Source of the DNA: Desulfosporosinus sp. OT | GTDB taxonomy: Bacteria > Bacillota > Desulfitobacteriia > Desulfitobacteriales > Desulfitobacteriaceae | Length of the DNA: 40,354 bases | Assembly (NCBI RefSeq): GCF_000224515.1 | Contig: NZ_AGAF01000238.1 | Coordinates: forward strand, 1-40,354 | Reading direction: 5' to 3' | In this document: one piece after another, positions 26,431-34,029 of the stretch | Layout: each line of letters begins with the position of its first letter | How positions within the stretch are numbered: position 1 is the stretch's first letter | Notes under the pieces: model-generated | Database searches by the model: none | Seen by the model: the letters and a program-made list of their open reading frames with translations, nothing else | Told to the model about the DNA's origin: nothing | Made by a program: the position numbers and the translations under genes

Positions 26431-26939
26431 CAGCCTCTTCCTCCTTTGCCCGGGTTTCCCTGGTAGATTTTACGGAAACCTTTCTTCGCTCGGTATAAAA
26501 GGCTGTCTACTGCCTGTTGAGTTGTTCCTAAGATCTCTGCGACCTCTCCGGCACTAAACCCCTCGATCAAGCGGAGTTGGATGACATTGACCTGTTGAGG
26601 GGAGAGCTTTGCCAAGGCCTCACCAACACTGAGAAGGGTTGCCCATGACTCACTTTGATCGGACTCCTGAGACAGAGGCATAGGTATTTCTTCTAAGGGC
26701 ATCACTGGGATGCGTTTATGGCTCCGGTAATAGTCGGCGATCTGATGGGTAGCAATTTTTAAGGCCCAGGATTTTAGTGCAGTTTTCTTTTCCATAGTAG
26801 GTAGCCCTCGCCATGCTTTTACAATAATTTCGGCTGCTACATCTTCCACATCCGACTTGGGTACGCGGATTGAAACAAATCGGTAAATCAAAGGAAATAA
26901 TTGTTCATAGATTTCATCAAAGGATGAATCGGCCTCCAC
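26430..26939 (-). CDS. RNA polymerase ECF-type sigma-70 factor
   Basis: 169 residues. Region 2 is seen as FPLIYRFVSIRVP, then DVEDVAAEIIVKAWRGL (about 31-47) and WALKIATHQIADYYR (about 58-72). Region 4 has LSPQQVNVIQLRLIEGFSAG and the helix-turn-helix EVAEILGTTQQAVDSLLYRA (about 131-150), ending in a basic tail. The size and absence of regions 1 and 3 are those of ECF sigma factors. The start is a GTG at 26939 with AGGAGG upstream at a rather long spacing of about 11 bases. It is the first gene of a two-gene unit with the DUF4349 membrane protein. The signal and target promoters are unknown. Confidence 0.93.
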   Translation of the reverse strand: MEADSSFDEIYEQLFPLIYRFVSIRVPKSDVEDVAAEIIVKAWRGLPTMEKKTALKSWALKIATHQIADYYRSHKRIPVMPLEEIPMPLSQESDQSESWATLLSVGEALAKLSPQQVNVIQLRLIEGFSAGEVAEILGTTQQAVDSLLYRAKKGFRKIYQGNPGKGGRG

Positions 26940-27250
26940 CTAGTCGTCAGCCTCCTTCCTTCTCGCTCAATTTTAAATTTGTATATAAATAGTAACTAAA
27001 CAGTTAAATTATCCAGTGGCATGGCGTTACTATTCTATAGACGTATCTCGAACGCCTTTTCTGATGATGTAAATTCAAAAAGATTTTAGAACACAAGACG
27101 TTCATCTTTGAACACGGCGAAAAGAATGAAACATAGTATAAAAGCAAACTAAAAGAGGATCTCATAATGTCCTATTAGACAAAGATGTCATCCTCCTACA
27201 GTGTATCAAGTATAAATTTGAATCCTAACTAGTGTACTGAGTAAACCAAT
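26940..27250. other. Intergenic region between cardiolipin synthase and the sigma factor
   Basis: 311 bases, AT-rich. It contains the candidate terminator at 27139-27196 for the cardiolipin synthase gene and the presumed promoter of the sigma factor gene, which I could not place with confidence. No gene is seen. Confidence 0.5.
27139..27196 (-). terminator. Possible terminator after cardiolipin synthase
   Basis: GAGGAT (27156-27161) pairs with ATCCTC (27191-27196) over a long loop with minor inner pairing. On the minus strand CTTTTAGTTTGCTTTTA follows. The stem is short, so this is only moderately supported. Confidence 0.45.
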
Positions 27251-28681
27251 CTATAAAAGCGGTGATAACAAACGGGCACTTGATTCTTTCCAACGTTCCA
27301 AGCCTGGGCGGGAGCGAAAGGTTTGAAGGTCAAGTTCGCTACTATCCTTAAAGTCCTGCTCAAAATCTAATTTTAGGCGATCAGCTAGGGACTGATCATA
27401 CACAAAGGCACAGATCTCAAAATCAATAAAAAAACTCCGATTATCCATGTTTGCAGATCCTACAGAAGCGAGATGATTATCTATAAGAAAGATCTTAGCA
27501 TGAAGGGTTCCTTTCATGTATTGAAAGATCTTTACGCCCGCTTGAAGTAATTCTAAAAAATAGGAGCGCATTGCCCAAAACGTCACTTTATGCTCGGGGA
27601 TGCCCTGAACAATAAGTCGCACGTCAAGACCGCAAAGTGCTGCTGTTTTTAAGGCCATGATCAGGCTTTCATCAGGAACAAAATAAGGGGTTTCAATGTA
27701 GACACAGTGCTTAGCCATTGTAATCGCATTGAAAAAACCCTGTAAAATCGAAGCCCAGTTAGAATCTGGGCCGCTCGCACTGATTTGTACAGGTAAAACA
27801 TCAAAATCATTGATCTGGGGGAAATACTGGGTACCTTGAATCTCTTGATGGGTCACGTAAAACCAATCGTTCAAAAAAATAGATTGCAGGCTATGGACCG
27901 CTTCCCCTTCCACTTTGAGATGTGTGTCTCGCCAAAAACCTAGTTTAGCATCGCGGGACAGGTACTCATCCCCAATATTGAGTCCCCCCATAAAACCTGT
28001 ACACCCATCGACTACGACAATTTTGCGATGGTAGCGGATGTTGAGTTTGGATGTAAGAAAAGGAAATCGAATGGGAAAAAACCATTCAACTTGAATCCCG
28101 GCTTGCCTCATACTGCGCACAAAACCCCCAGAAACCGAAAGACAGCCCATTCCGTCAAGAAGGACACGAACTTCTACCCCACCGGTCGCTTTACGGGACA
28201 AGATTTTCAAGACATCTGCGCCAATTTCATCGTCTTTAAAAATATAATAGCTGAGGTGGATGTGATGTTTTGCTCCTTCTAAGGCATTAAATAACGCTTG
28301 AAATTTCTCGCCCCCGTTTAAGAGAATCTCAATTTGATTATGAACAGTCATGGAGGCGAAGCCATTGTTCAAGAGAAGACTGGCCAGTTTTTTTTCTGAG
28401 TCATTATTCATTCGAGGCAAAATATCTTCCTGATTGGAGTCGCTTTGCTGCTGGTGAACCATTTTGGACAATCGATTATCTGGGATATGTTTTTTGTGAA
28501 ATAGTTGTCCCGGTTTTTTTTTGCCGAAGACCACATATAGGATGAATCCTAAGATAGGAAGAAGACCAAGAATAAAGAGCCAAGCTACTGTTTTTCCTGG
28601 GTCCCGATTTTCTAAAAGTATCACCTTGCCAATAATTATCACCTGCATGATGCTTAAAACTAGCAGACTAAACCAAACCAT
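27251..28681 (-). CDS. cls: Cardiolipin synthase (phospholipase D family)
   Basis: 476 residues, the normal length. Two N-terminal membrane helices (about 2-20 and 33-50) are followed by two HKD catalytic motifs. The first is RYHRKIVVVDG with GFMGGLNIGDEY after it (about 215-240). The second is LHAKIFLIDN with ASVGSANMDNRSF (about 395-420). It joins two phosphatidylglycerol molecules to give cardiolipin and glycerol at the cytoplasmic membrane. GGAGATATC precedes the ATG at 28681. It is the next gene downstream of the cobalamin operon on the same strand, but separated by about 250 bases, so it probably has its own promoter. Confidence 0.96.
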   Translation of the reverse strand: MVWFSLLVLSIMQVIIIGKVILLENRDPGKTVAWLFILGLLPILGFILYVVFGKKKPGQLFHKKHIPDNRLSKMVHQQQSDSNQEDILPRMNNDSEKKLASLLLNNGFASMTVHNQIEILLNGGEKFQALFNALEGAKHHIHLSYYIFKDDEIGADVLKILSRKATGGVEVRVLLDGMGCLSVSGGFVRSMRQAGIQVEWFFPIRFPFLTSKLNIRYHRKIVVVDGCTGFMGGLNIGDEYLSRDAKLGFWRDTHLKVEGEAVHSLQSIFLNDWFYVTHQEIQGTQYFPQINDFDVLPVQISASGPDSNWASILQGFFNAITMAKHCVYIETPYFVPDESLIMALKTAALCGLDVRLIVQGIPEHKVTFWAMRSYFLELLQAGVKIFQYMKGTLHAKIFLIDNHLASVGSANMDNRSFFIDFEICAFVYDQSLADRLKLDFEQDFKDSSELDLQTFRSRPGLERWKESSARLLSPLL

Positions 28682-28858
28682 GATATCTCCGCCTATCTAT
28701 ACCGACTTAGCAATTCCAATCGATAATACAAGTGCTTTCGCTATTTGCATCATCACATGCCACTGCTTAGTATGCACGGTTTTAGCAAGTTTTAGATATC
28801 AGGGTCGTAAACGACTGTAGAATGATTATTATAGCTTCTAACTTCTAACTGACAGTAC

Positions 28859-28879
28859 GCTCCAACTGGAGCCGTTTTT
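28859..28879 (+). terminator. Short hairpin with T tract, doubtful
   Basis: GCTCC (28859-28863) pairs with GGAGC (28868-28872), then CGTTTTTC on the plus strand. No plus-strand gene precedes it, so it may be a chance structure. Confidence 0.25.
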
Positions 28880-28928
28880 CAGAACTGTGATGATTTATAT
28901 AGATTATCTGCTTGTTGAGCCATGAACA

Positions 28929-30044
28929 TCAAAAATAGAATCCTTTCAACCCTTCAATGAGCTGTTCCATGACGAAGATATCTTTAATCGCTACCCGAAT
29001 AAAATCACCGGGCAGACCTGCAAAGCTGGAACAGTCGCGTACCAGTATCCCAAGACGTCCCAGATGTTCAATCAATTCTTTCGAGGTATGATTCAAGACC
29101 TCGATTAAGGCAAAATTAACAGAGGTTGGCCAAAGTCGTAGATGGGGAAAATTATATAGAGCGAATTCACGATAAAAATAGGATCTGCTCTCTGTCAATT
29201 TTTCCCGAACCTCATCCGCATACTTCAGATCCCGAAGTGCAGTGATTCCGGCATGTTGAGCGAGAACGTTCACAGACCAAGGATCACGGTATTGCTCGAA
29301 TAGGTGAAGAAAAGACTCATGAGCAAAGACAGTGCCTAAACGCAACCCCGGTAAACTGTAAAACTTAGTTAAAGAGTATAAGATAATAAGGTGATCGTTG
29401 GCCTCTAGATAGGCACGAGTAGAGTTGCGTAACTCGTCCGGAAGAAAATCAAGGAACGACTCATCGAAGAGAATCCGACAGCCTAATTCTTTGGTTAGAT
29501 ATAAGATTCGTTCAAAGGTGTCTTTTTCCAGGACACTCCCTGTCGGATTATGCGGGGAACAAAGAAAGAGTAAGTCACACCCTTCAAGGTATTCTCGCCA
29601 TTTTCGGTCTACCCCACCTTCATCACGTGTGTTTTCGTTTTCACTTTCACCAGCAACACGATTAAACTTGGCCCAGCCTTCCGGACCCAACGGGATGTAG
29701 CTTATTTCAGACCCTACTGATCGCGCGGCCCGTTCGTATTCACTGAATGTTGGAATTGGAATCACAACTTTTTTAGGTTTTAACGCTTGAACGATTGTAA
29801 AGATTAATTCACCAGCACCGTTGCCGACCATGATTCTTTCGGTGGGTAGGTACAAATGACTAGACAGAGTCTTTCTTAAGGCTTGACTCTCGGGGTCCGG
29901 GTAATGGACAATCTCTGGCATTCCTTGCTGCAAGGACGCCCAAACCCCAGACGGCGGCCCATAAGGATTAATATTTGCCGAAAGGTCAATAAACGAATCC
30001 AAGCCATACAATTCTTGAGCTCTGCGCAGATTGCCACCGTGCAT
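28929..30044 (-). CDS. cobD: L-threonine-O-3-phosphate decarboxylase
   Basis: 371 residues starting at the ATG at 30044, selected by GGGGTGA which overlaps the stop of pduX; an ATG at 30059 has no such site. It is a fold-type I PLP enzyme of the histidinol-phosphate aminotransferase-like family. The N-terminal HGGNLRRA and DLSANINPYG (about 20-29) are typical of CobD; CSPHNPTGSVL and DESFLDF follow. The PLP lysine is in SLTKFYSLPGLRLG (about 225-238). It decarboxylates L-threonine phosphate to (R)-1-amino-2-propanol phosphate, the linker that CbiB attaches to adenosylcobyric acid. It is last in the cobalamin operon, and its substrate is made by the product of the preceding gene, pduX. Confidence 0.95.
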   Translation of the reverse strand: MHGGNLRRAQELYGLDSFIDLSANINPYGPPSGVWASLQQGMPEIVHYPDPESQALRKTLSSHLYLPTERIMVGNGAGELIFTIVQALKPKKVVIPIPTFSEYERAARSVGSEISYIPLGPEGWAKFNRVAGESENENTRDEGGVDRKWREYLEGCDLLFLCSPHNPTGSVLEKDTFERILYLTKELGCRILFDESFLDFLPDELRNSTRAYLEANDHLIILYSLTKFYSLPGLRLGTVFAHESFLHLFEQYRDPWSVNVLAQHAGITALRDLKYADEVREKLTESRSYFYREFALYNFPHLRLWPTSVNFALIEVLNHTSKELIEHLGRLGILVRDCSSFAGLPGDFIRVAIKDIFVMEQLIEGLKGFYF

Positions 30045-30048
30045 AGTT

Positions 30049-30966
30049 TCACCCCGCATTTTCAGATAATTTCAGTTTTGTGGCTAAGACTCCTCCGGAA
30101 TGACTGTTAAAGAGATCGAGGTACACAGGGTTAAACAGTTGATGTGCTTCGAGTCGCAGGTTCTTACGGAGCTCTCGATTGGCAAAGCAGTTCTGGGGAA
30201 ATACGCCAGCAAGCAGGGTGCCGCTGTGAGCTGTAACAACCCCCAGCCCCCCTTTCTGACGAACCCAGGCCAAGAAGGGTTCAAACATCGACTTTGGATT
30301 TATCTCAAGATTGCACCGGGCACTGATCGTCCCGGCTGCAGCTAATTTTTCTAAATCAGCTTGCTCTATTCCTTCACGTGCCAAACCATACGCCCTCTGA
30401 ATTTCACCTTCATAACGACCATAGTGCTCCGCTAAACCAGGGCGGGCATTAAACACCCTGGTATCAATTATTCCCCCCCAGTCTAAGGCGAGAAATAAAG
30501 CAGGAACTGAAGCTCCCAACACGTTATGGCTATGGCCCTGAACATGTTCAATTTCCGTGATTCCCGGGAACATTACGCTGTCGCTCGGTTCAATCCGCAA
30601 AGCAAAATGAGCTAAGCGCTCTGGAGCAGGATCTTCTCCAAGGGCAATTAGAGCGGCTGCTGCTACGGCAGAAATGTCAGCGGTTGAGCTGGCCATTCCT
30701 TTCCCTTCGGGAAGCTGCTGGATAAATTTCACCGTACCACCTAATGTTGGCAGACCTAAGTTGTCTTTAAGCAATTGCAAGACTTGGAGAGCTTTTGTTT
30801 TACTCGGAGGAAGATCCCAGCCTGTGGCGTGCATGTTCAATGCCACCCTGGCCTCCGAAAATCGGTCGATGGGACAATCCACCAGAAAGGGGACTCCTTG
30901 GCGAGCTCCTTGCACCCATTCTCCACATGTTCCCGGACACCGGGCCAACCCAACAGTGAAATCCAT
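30049..30966 (-). CDS. pduX: L-threonine kinase (GHMP family, PduX-like)
   Basis: 305 residues. The N-terminus has CPGTCGEWVQG (about 9-19) and the GHMP ATP-binding loop is LPEGKGMASSTADISA at about 88-103. ARCNLEINPKSMF and GLGVVTAHSGTLLAG near the C-terminus complete the GHMP fold. PduX phosphorylates L-threonine to L-threonine O-3-phosphate for aminopropanol synthesis. Assignment over homoserine or mevalonate kinases rests on the TCGEWVQG start and on the gene's position directly ahead of cobD. The ATG overlaps the TAA of cobO by one base (TAATG), with GGGGGA as ribosome binding site. With cobD it forms the complete threonine-to-aminopropanol-phosphate branch. Confidence 0.92.
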   Translation of the reverse strand: MDFTVGLARCPGTCGEWVQGARQGVPFLVDCPIDRFSEARVALNMHATGWDLPPSKTKALQVLQLLKDNLGLPTLGGTVKFIQQLPEGKGMASSTADISAVAAAALIALGEDPAPERLAHFALRIEPSDSVMFPGITEIEHVQGHSHNVLGASVPALFLALDWGGIIDTRVFNARPGLAEHYGRYEGEIQRAYGLAREGIEQADLEKLAAAGTISARCNLEINPKSMFEPFLAWVRQKGGLGVVTAHSGTLLAGVFPQNCFANRELRKNLRLEAHQLFNPVYLDLFNSHSGGVLATKLKLSENAG

Positions 30967-31523
30967 TAATATTCAATCCCCCTACGACTGCTAACCCCTT
31001 TAGCAAAAGGATGTTTTAGTAAGTTTAGGTCCCACCAATTGTCCACCAAAGGCTCTAAGTCAGCGGGCATCCCTCGCCCCGTTAGAATCCAGTGCAGGGA
31101 GGAGTGTGTAGACAGAAGTTCTTTCAATAAATCCAAGCTCAGAAAACCATGGTTTAGAGCATGGCTCACCTCATCTAAAATAATCACTTGATAGGTGTTG
31201 GCCTTAACTTCGTCTGCCACGAAATCCAAGGCTTGTTGAACCAGCTCTAAAGCGATCTCCGGATTGCGATTTTGCCGAAAACACTCCCCACACCCCGTAC
31301 AGTGTTTCATACCGGTACGGATCATCCCTGACCAACGACATCCCACGCCAAATTGAATAAGAGGAATTCCTAACCGATTAAGACCTAATAGTTCACCACT
31401 GTAAGTACTCCCTTTGAGGAATTGGACCATGAGAACTCGTTTTCCCTCAGAATAAGCCAGCACCGCTGTGCCGATGGCTGATGTTGTTTTCCCTTTTCCT
31501 TGTCCTGTATAAACGCTAATCAT
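30966..31523 (-). CDS. cobO: Cob(I)yrinic acid a,c-diamide adenosyltransferase (CobA/CobO type)
   Basis: 185 residues. P-loop GQGKGKTTSAIG is at about 8-19, MVQFLKG at about 33-39, VIILDEVSHAL at about 114-124 and LTGRGMP follows. These are the motifs of the CobA/CobO/BtuR family, which adenosylates the cobalt of cobyrinate diamide or cobalamin using ATP. Unusual here is a cysteine-rich piece near residues 62-82: GVGCRW followed by HCTGCGECF, which is not part of the E. coli BtuR core as I know it and could bind a metal or cluster. The ATG overlaps the stop of cbiA by 4 bases, and pduX follows with a 1-base overlap. The PduO and EutT types of adenosyltransferase are excluded by the P-loop. 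Confidence 0.94.
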   Translation of the reverse strand: MISVYTGQGKGKTTSAIGTAVLAYSEGKRVLMVQFLKGSTYSGELLGLNRLGIPLIQFGVGCRWSGMIRTGMKHCTGCGECFRQNRNPEIALELVQQALDFVADEVKANTYQVIILDEVSHALNHGFLSLDLLKELLSTHSSLHWILTGRGMPADLEPLVDNWWDLNLLKHPFAKGVSSRRGIEY

Positions 31524-32941
31524 GACTTGATTCCCTGAGAACGAGACTTAAACCAGTGTTCAAGCAATTCCCGGTGTCCCGAAAAATGAAGGTGAAGGTA
31601 GGAGGCCACGATATTATCCCGGGCATATCCCTCCATTCGATCGGAGCGATCCCCTTTGAACAATTCATAAGCTGCAGGATATTCCTGCTCATAGGTCACA
31701 CGTGAATAATGAAATTCATGACCTTGAACCGTTGTCCCGCGAGGACCTAAAAAATTATCCTCCCGAAATACCCCGCGTCGATACCCAATGCCTTGTAAGC
31801 GTTTAGTCATTTCTGCTTTCATGGGAATAAGACCCGCTAACTTAAGTTCTCTTCCTTCAAAATCCGTTATGGATTGTCCCAGATACATGTACCCACCACA
31901 TTCAGCATAGATCGGCTTGCCACTTGCCGCATAGGCGCGCAGAGAGTTGAGGAAGCTAAGATTTTCGCTCAAGGGTTGTATATGAAGTTCCGGAAACCCT
32001 CCGCCTAAGAAAATACCGTCCAGATCTTGAGGGAGGGCCCTGTCATGTAAAGGGCTAAAGGGTACAATTATAAAATTCAAGCGTTCTGCCAGGTCCAATG
32101 CATCTTGGTAGTAAAAAAGAAATGCCTCATCAAACGCTAAGCCTAAACGAAACGTTTCATGATTCAGCGGTTTAGCAAAAATAGAAGGATTTATTTCAGA
32201 GCTAGGAACAGAACGCGTGCTAGTTTTCGCTTCTAAAAAAGTAGATTCTTGAAGATCCGGTGCGTTAAGCATAATGCTTTCAACTTGTTCCAGATCGATG
32301 TGGTCAGTTATTAGTTGGGAAAGGGTATCGATAAAGCCTCCCAACGGTCCGCCCTCCCCTACAGGGACCAATCCCAGGTGCCGTTCCGGAAGTTGTAAGG
32401 CCACTTCCTTAGGGAAAACTCCGAGAACCGGAATCTTTAGATCACTAAGGGCTTCTCTAAGTATCTTTTCTTGGGCCGTAGATTTTACTCTGTTCAGTAT
32501 AACTCCCTGGAGGTTTAATTCAGGATCATAGGTATTAAAGCCGTGTACTAAGGCCGCCACGCTGCGGGACATCGAGGAGGCATCGATAATGAGTATAACA
32601 GGAGCTTGCAGGAGTTTTGCTACATCAGCGCTACTTCCGAAACCCGCCGTTCCGCTCATTCCATCAAATAGCCCCATTACACCTTCAATCACTGCCCAAC
32701 GCTCCTTCGAACTTTGAGCAAAGACGGCTGGCAGATGCTCACCCAGCAGCCAGCGGTCAAGATTGCGGGAAGCTGCTCCCGTAGCTGCCGCATGATAACT
32801 AGGATCGATGTAATCTGGCCCGACCTTGTACCCCTGGATTGGCCGTTCGCGCTTTTTTAAAGCTGCCATCAAACCAGTAGCTAGGGTTGTTTTTCCCACT
32901 CCGCTATGCGTTCCCGCTACGACAATCCGAGGAATCCTCAT
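31520..32941 (-). CDS. cbiA: Cobyrinate a,c-diamide synthase
   Basis: 473 residues. An N-terminal dethiobiotin synthetase-like domain has the P-loop GTHSGVGKTTLATGL at about 10-24 and YKVGPDYIDPSYH just after it. The C-terminal class I glutamine amidotransferase domain has the nucleophile in AECGGYMYLG (about 343-352) and the catalytic His in SYLHLHFSGH near the end. It amidates the a and c acetate side chains of cobyrinate, ATP- and glutamine-dependent. GGGAGAG precedes the ATG at 32941. It is separated from cbiB upstream by 125 bases of short-repeat DNA and overlaps cobO downstream by 4 bases. A longer ring-substrate specificity (hydrogenobyrinate, CobB) is less likely since the operon is the early-cobalt type. 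Confidence 0.95.
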   Translation of the reverse strand: MRIPRIVVAGTHSGVGKTTLATGLMAALKKRERPIQGYKVGPDYIDPSYHAAATGAASRNLDRWLLGEHLPAVFAQSSKERWAVIEGVMGLFDGMSGTAGFGSSADVAKLLQAPVILIIDASSMSRSVAALVHGFNTYDPELNLQGVILNRVKSTAQEKILREALSDLKIPVLGVFPKEVALQLPERHLGLVPVGEGGPLGGFIDTLSQLITDHIDLEQVESIMLNAPDLQESTFLEAKTSTRSVPSSEINPSIFAKPLNHETFRLGLAFDEAFLFYYQDALDLAERLNFIIVPFSPLHDRALPQDLDGIFLGGGFPELHIQPLSENLSFLNSLRAYAASGKPIYAECGGYMYLGQSITDFEGRELKLAGLIPMKAEMTKRLQGIGYRRGVFREDNFLGPRGTTVQGHEFHYSRVTYEQEYPAAYELFKGDRSDRMEGYARDNIVASYLHLHFSGHRELLEHWFKSRSQGIKS

Positions 32942-32954
32942 ACTATCTCTCCCT

Positions 32955-33066
32955 TCTAATTCGTGGTTAGTGATTCGTGGTTTGTAGTTCGTTTTTGTGA
33001 TTCATGATGGTCCGACGCTGATGGTTTCGAAATATGTCATTTGTAGTTCGAACATCGAACCTCGAT
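32955..33066. repeat. Degenerate short-repeat tract between cbiB and cbiA
   Basis: The 125-base gap consists mostly of imperfect copies of 7-9 base words, such as TTCGTGGTT (twice within 20 bases at about 32960 and 32975), GTAGTTCG (about 32987 and 33043) and TTCGAACAT/ATCGAACC. The minus strand reads ACCACGAAT and CGAACTAC repeatedly. The same words fill the cbiC-cbiP gap at 35605-35712. Confidence 0.7.
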
Positions 33067-34026
33067 TCATCCTACCACGTAGGTTAACAAAAGAGCTGGC
33101 AAAAGGGATACCCAAGTCGCCGTGCGCACCAGAAAGCAACAGCGCACAATGTCAGCGGCGTCCACGGGATGCAGGGCATCTCCCATCTCTGCCCGATGAT
33201 GGGGCTGGCCATGATAGATATTAATACCGCCAAGACGGATGCCAAGTAACCCAGCGACGACGCTTTCCGGATTCCCACCGTTTGGACTCGGATGACCTGA
33301 GGCATCCCTTCTCCACATCCGATAAGCGTGACCTACCGACATCCTGTTCAACCAGCCGGCAAAGAGTAAGATGGGAACTGATAACCGTGCCGGGATATAA
33401 TTAGCCCAATCATCCGTTCGGGCTGAGAACCAACCAAAATTTTCGTACTGTTCATTACGATAACCAACCATTGAATCCAAGGTGCTAACCGCTTTAAAGG
33501 CCATTGCTAAAGGTGCTCCCCCAAGGGCTGCATAAAAAAGTGGCGATAAGATCCCATCAACGAAGTTTTCAGCGAGGGTTTCGACAGTTCCTCGTACAAT
33601 CTCTCCAACGGCTAGATTACTTGTGTCGCGGCTAACCAACCAGGAAAGACGTAATCGGGCCTCGCTCAAATCACTGAGTTTTAAAGGTTGCATAACACTT
33701 TGCCCGGCATCTAATAAGGATTTTCCTGCCAAAGTTGAAAAAATAAAATATGCGCTCACTCCCAGGCCGAATAAGGGATGAAGTGCCTTCGCTCCCCAAA
33801 CAGCGGCCCAGGTGATCAGATAAGTTCCACCGACTACAAGGCAGGTTAGAAGAACTCCGTGTCGGCGGCGTGCCTGGTGGGACCCCAGATTGAGTCGGCG
33901 CTCTAAAAAGGAAATGACCTTGCCAATTCCTACGACTGGGTGGGGCCAACTACGGGGGTCCCCAATGATTTGGTCGAGTAGAAACCCGATCAGGACGGCG
34001 ATGGTAAGAAAACTTATTGATGGCAT
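33067..34026 (-). CDS. cbiB: Adenosylcobinamide-phosphate synthase
   Basis: 319 residues, an integral membrane protein with several hydrophobic helices. The family signature is at the start, GFLLDQIIGDPRSWPHPVVGIG (about 14-35, of which the core is DxxxGDP and HPVxxxG). It also has SRDTSNL at about 151-157 and DGILSPLFYAALGG at about 175-188, which are typical of CbiB/CobD(Pseudomonas). The enzyme attaches aminopropanol phosphate (from CobD) to adenosylcobyric acid. The gene begins 3 bases after cbiP stops, with a poor ribosome binding site, so translation is probably coupled. Downstream is the short-repeat gap before cbiA. Confidence 0.95.
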   Translation of the reverse strand: MPSISFLTIAVLIGFLLDQIIGDPRSWPHPVVGIGKVISFLERRLNLGSHQARRRHGVLLTCLVVGGTYLITWAAVWGAKALHPLFGLGVSAYFIFSTLAGKSLLDAGQSVMQPLKLSDLSEARLRLSWLVSRDTSNLAVGEIVRGTVETLAENFVDGILSPLFYAALGGAPLAMAFKAVSTLDSMVGYRNEQYENFGWFSARTDDWANYIPARLSVPILLFAGWLNRMSVGHAYRMWRRDASGHPSPNGGNPESVVAGLLGIRLGGINIYHGQPHHRAEMGDALHPVDAADIVRCCFLVRTATWVSLLPALLLTYVVG

Positions 34027-34029
34027 TGC

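Noticed and set aside
30674-30994. Plus-strand open frame of 106 codons opposite pduX
   Set aside because: It is the antisense shadow of the conserved GHMP kinase gene and has no motif.
32955-33066. CRISPR array in the repetitive gap
   Set aside because: The repeated words are only 7-9 bases, imperfect and without regular spacers.
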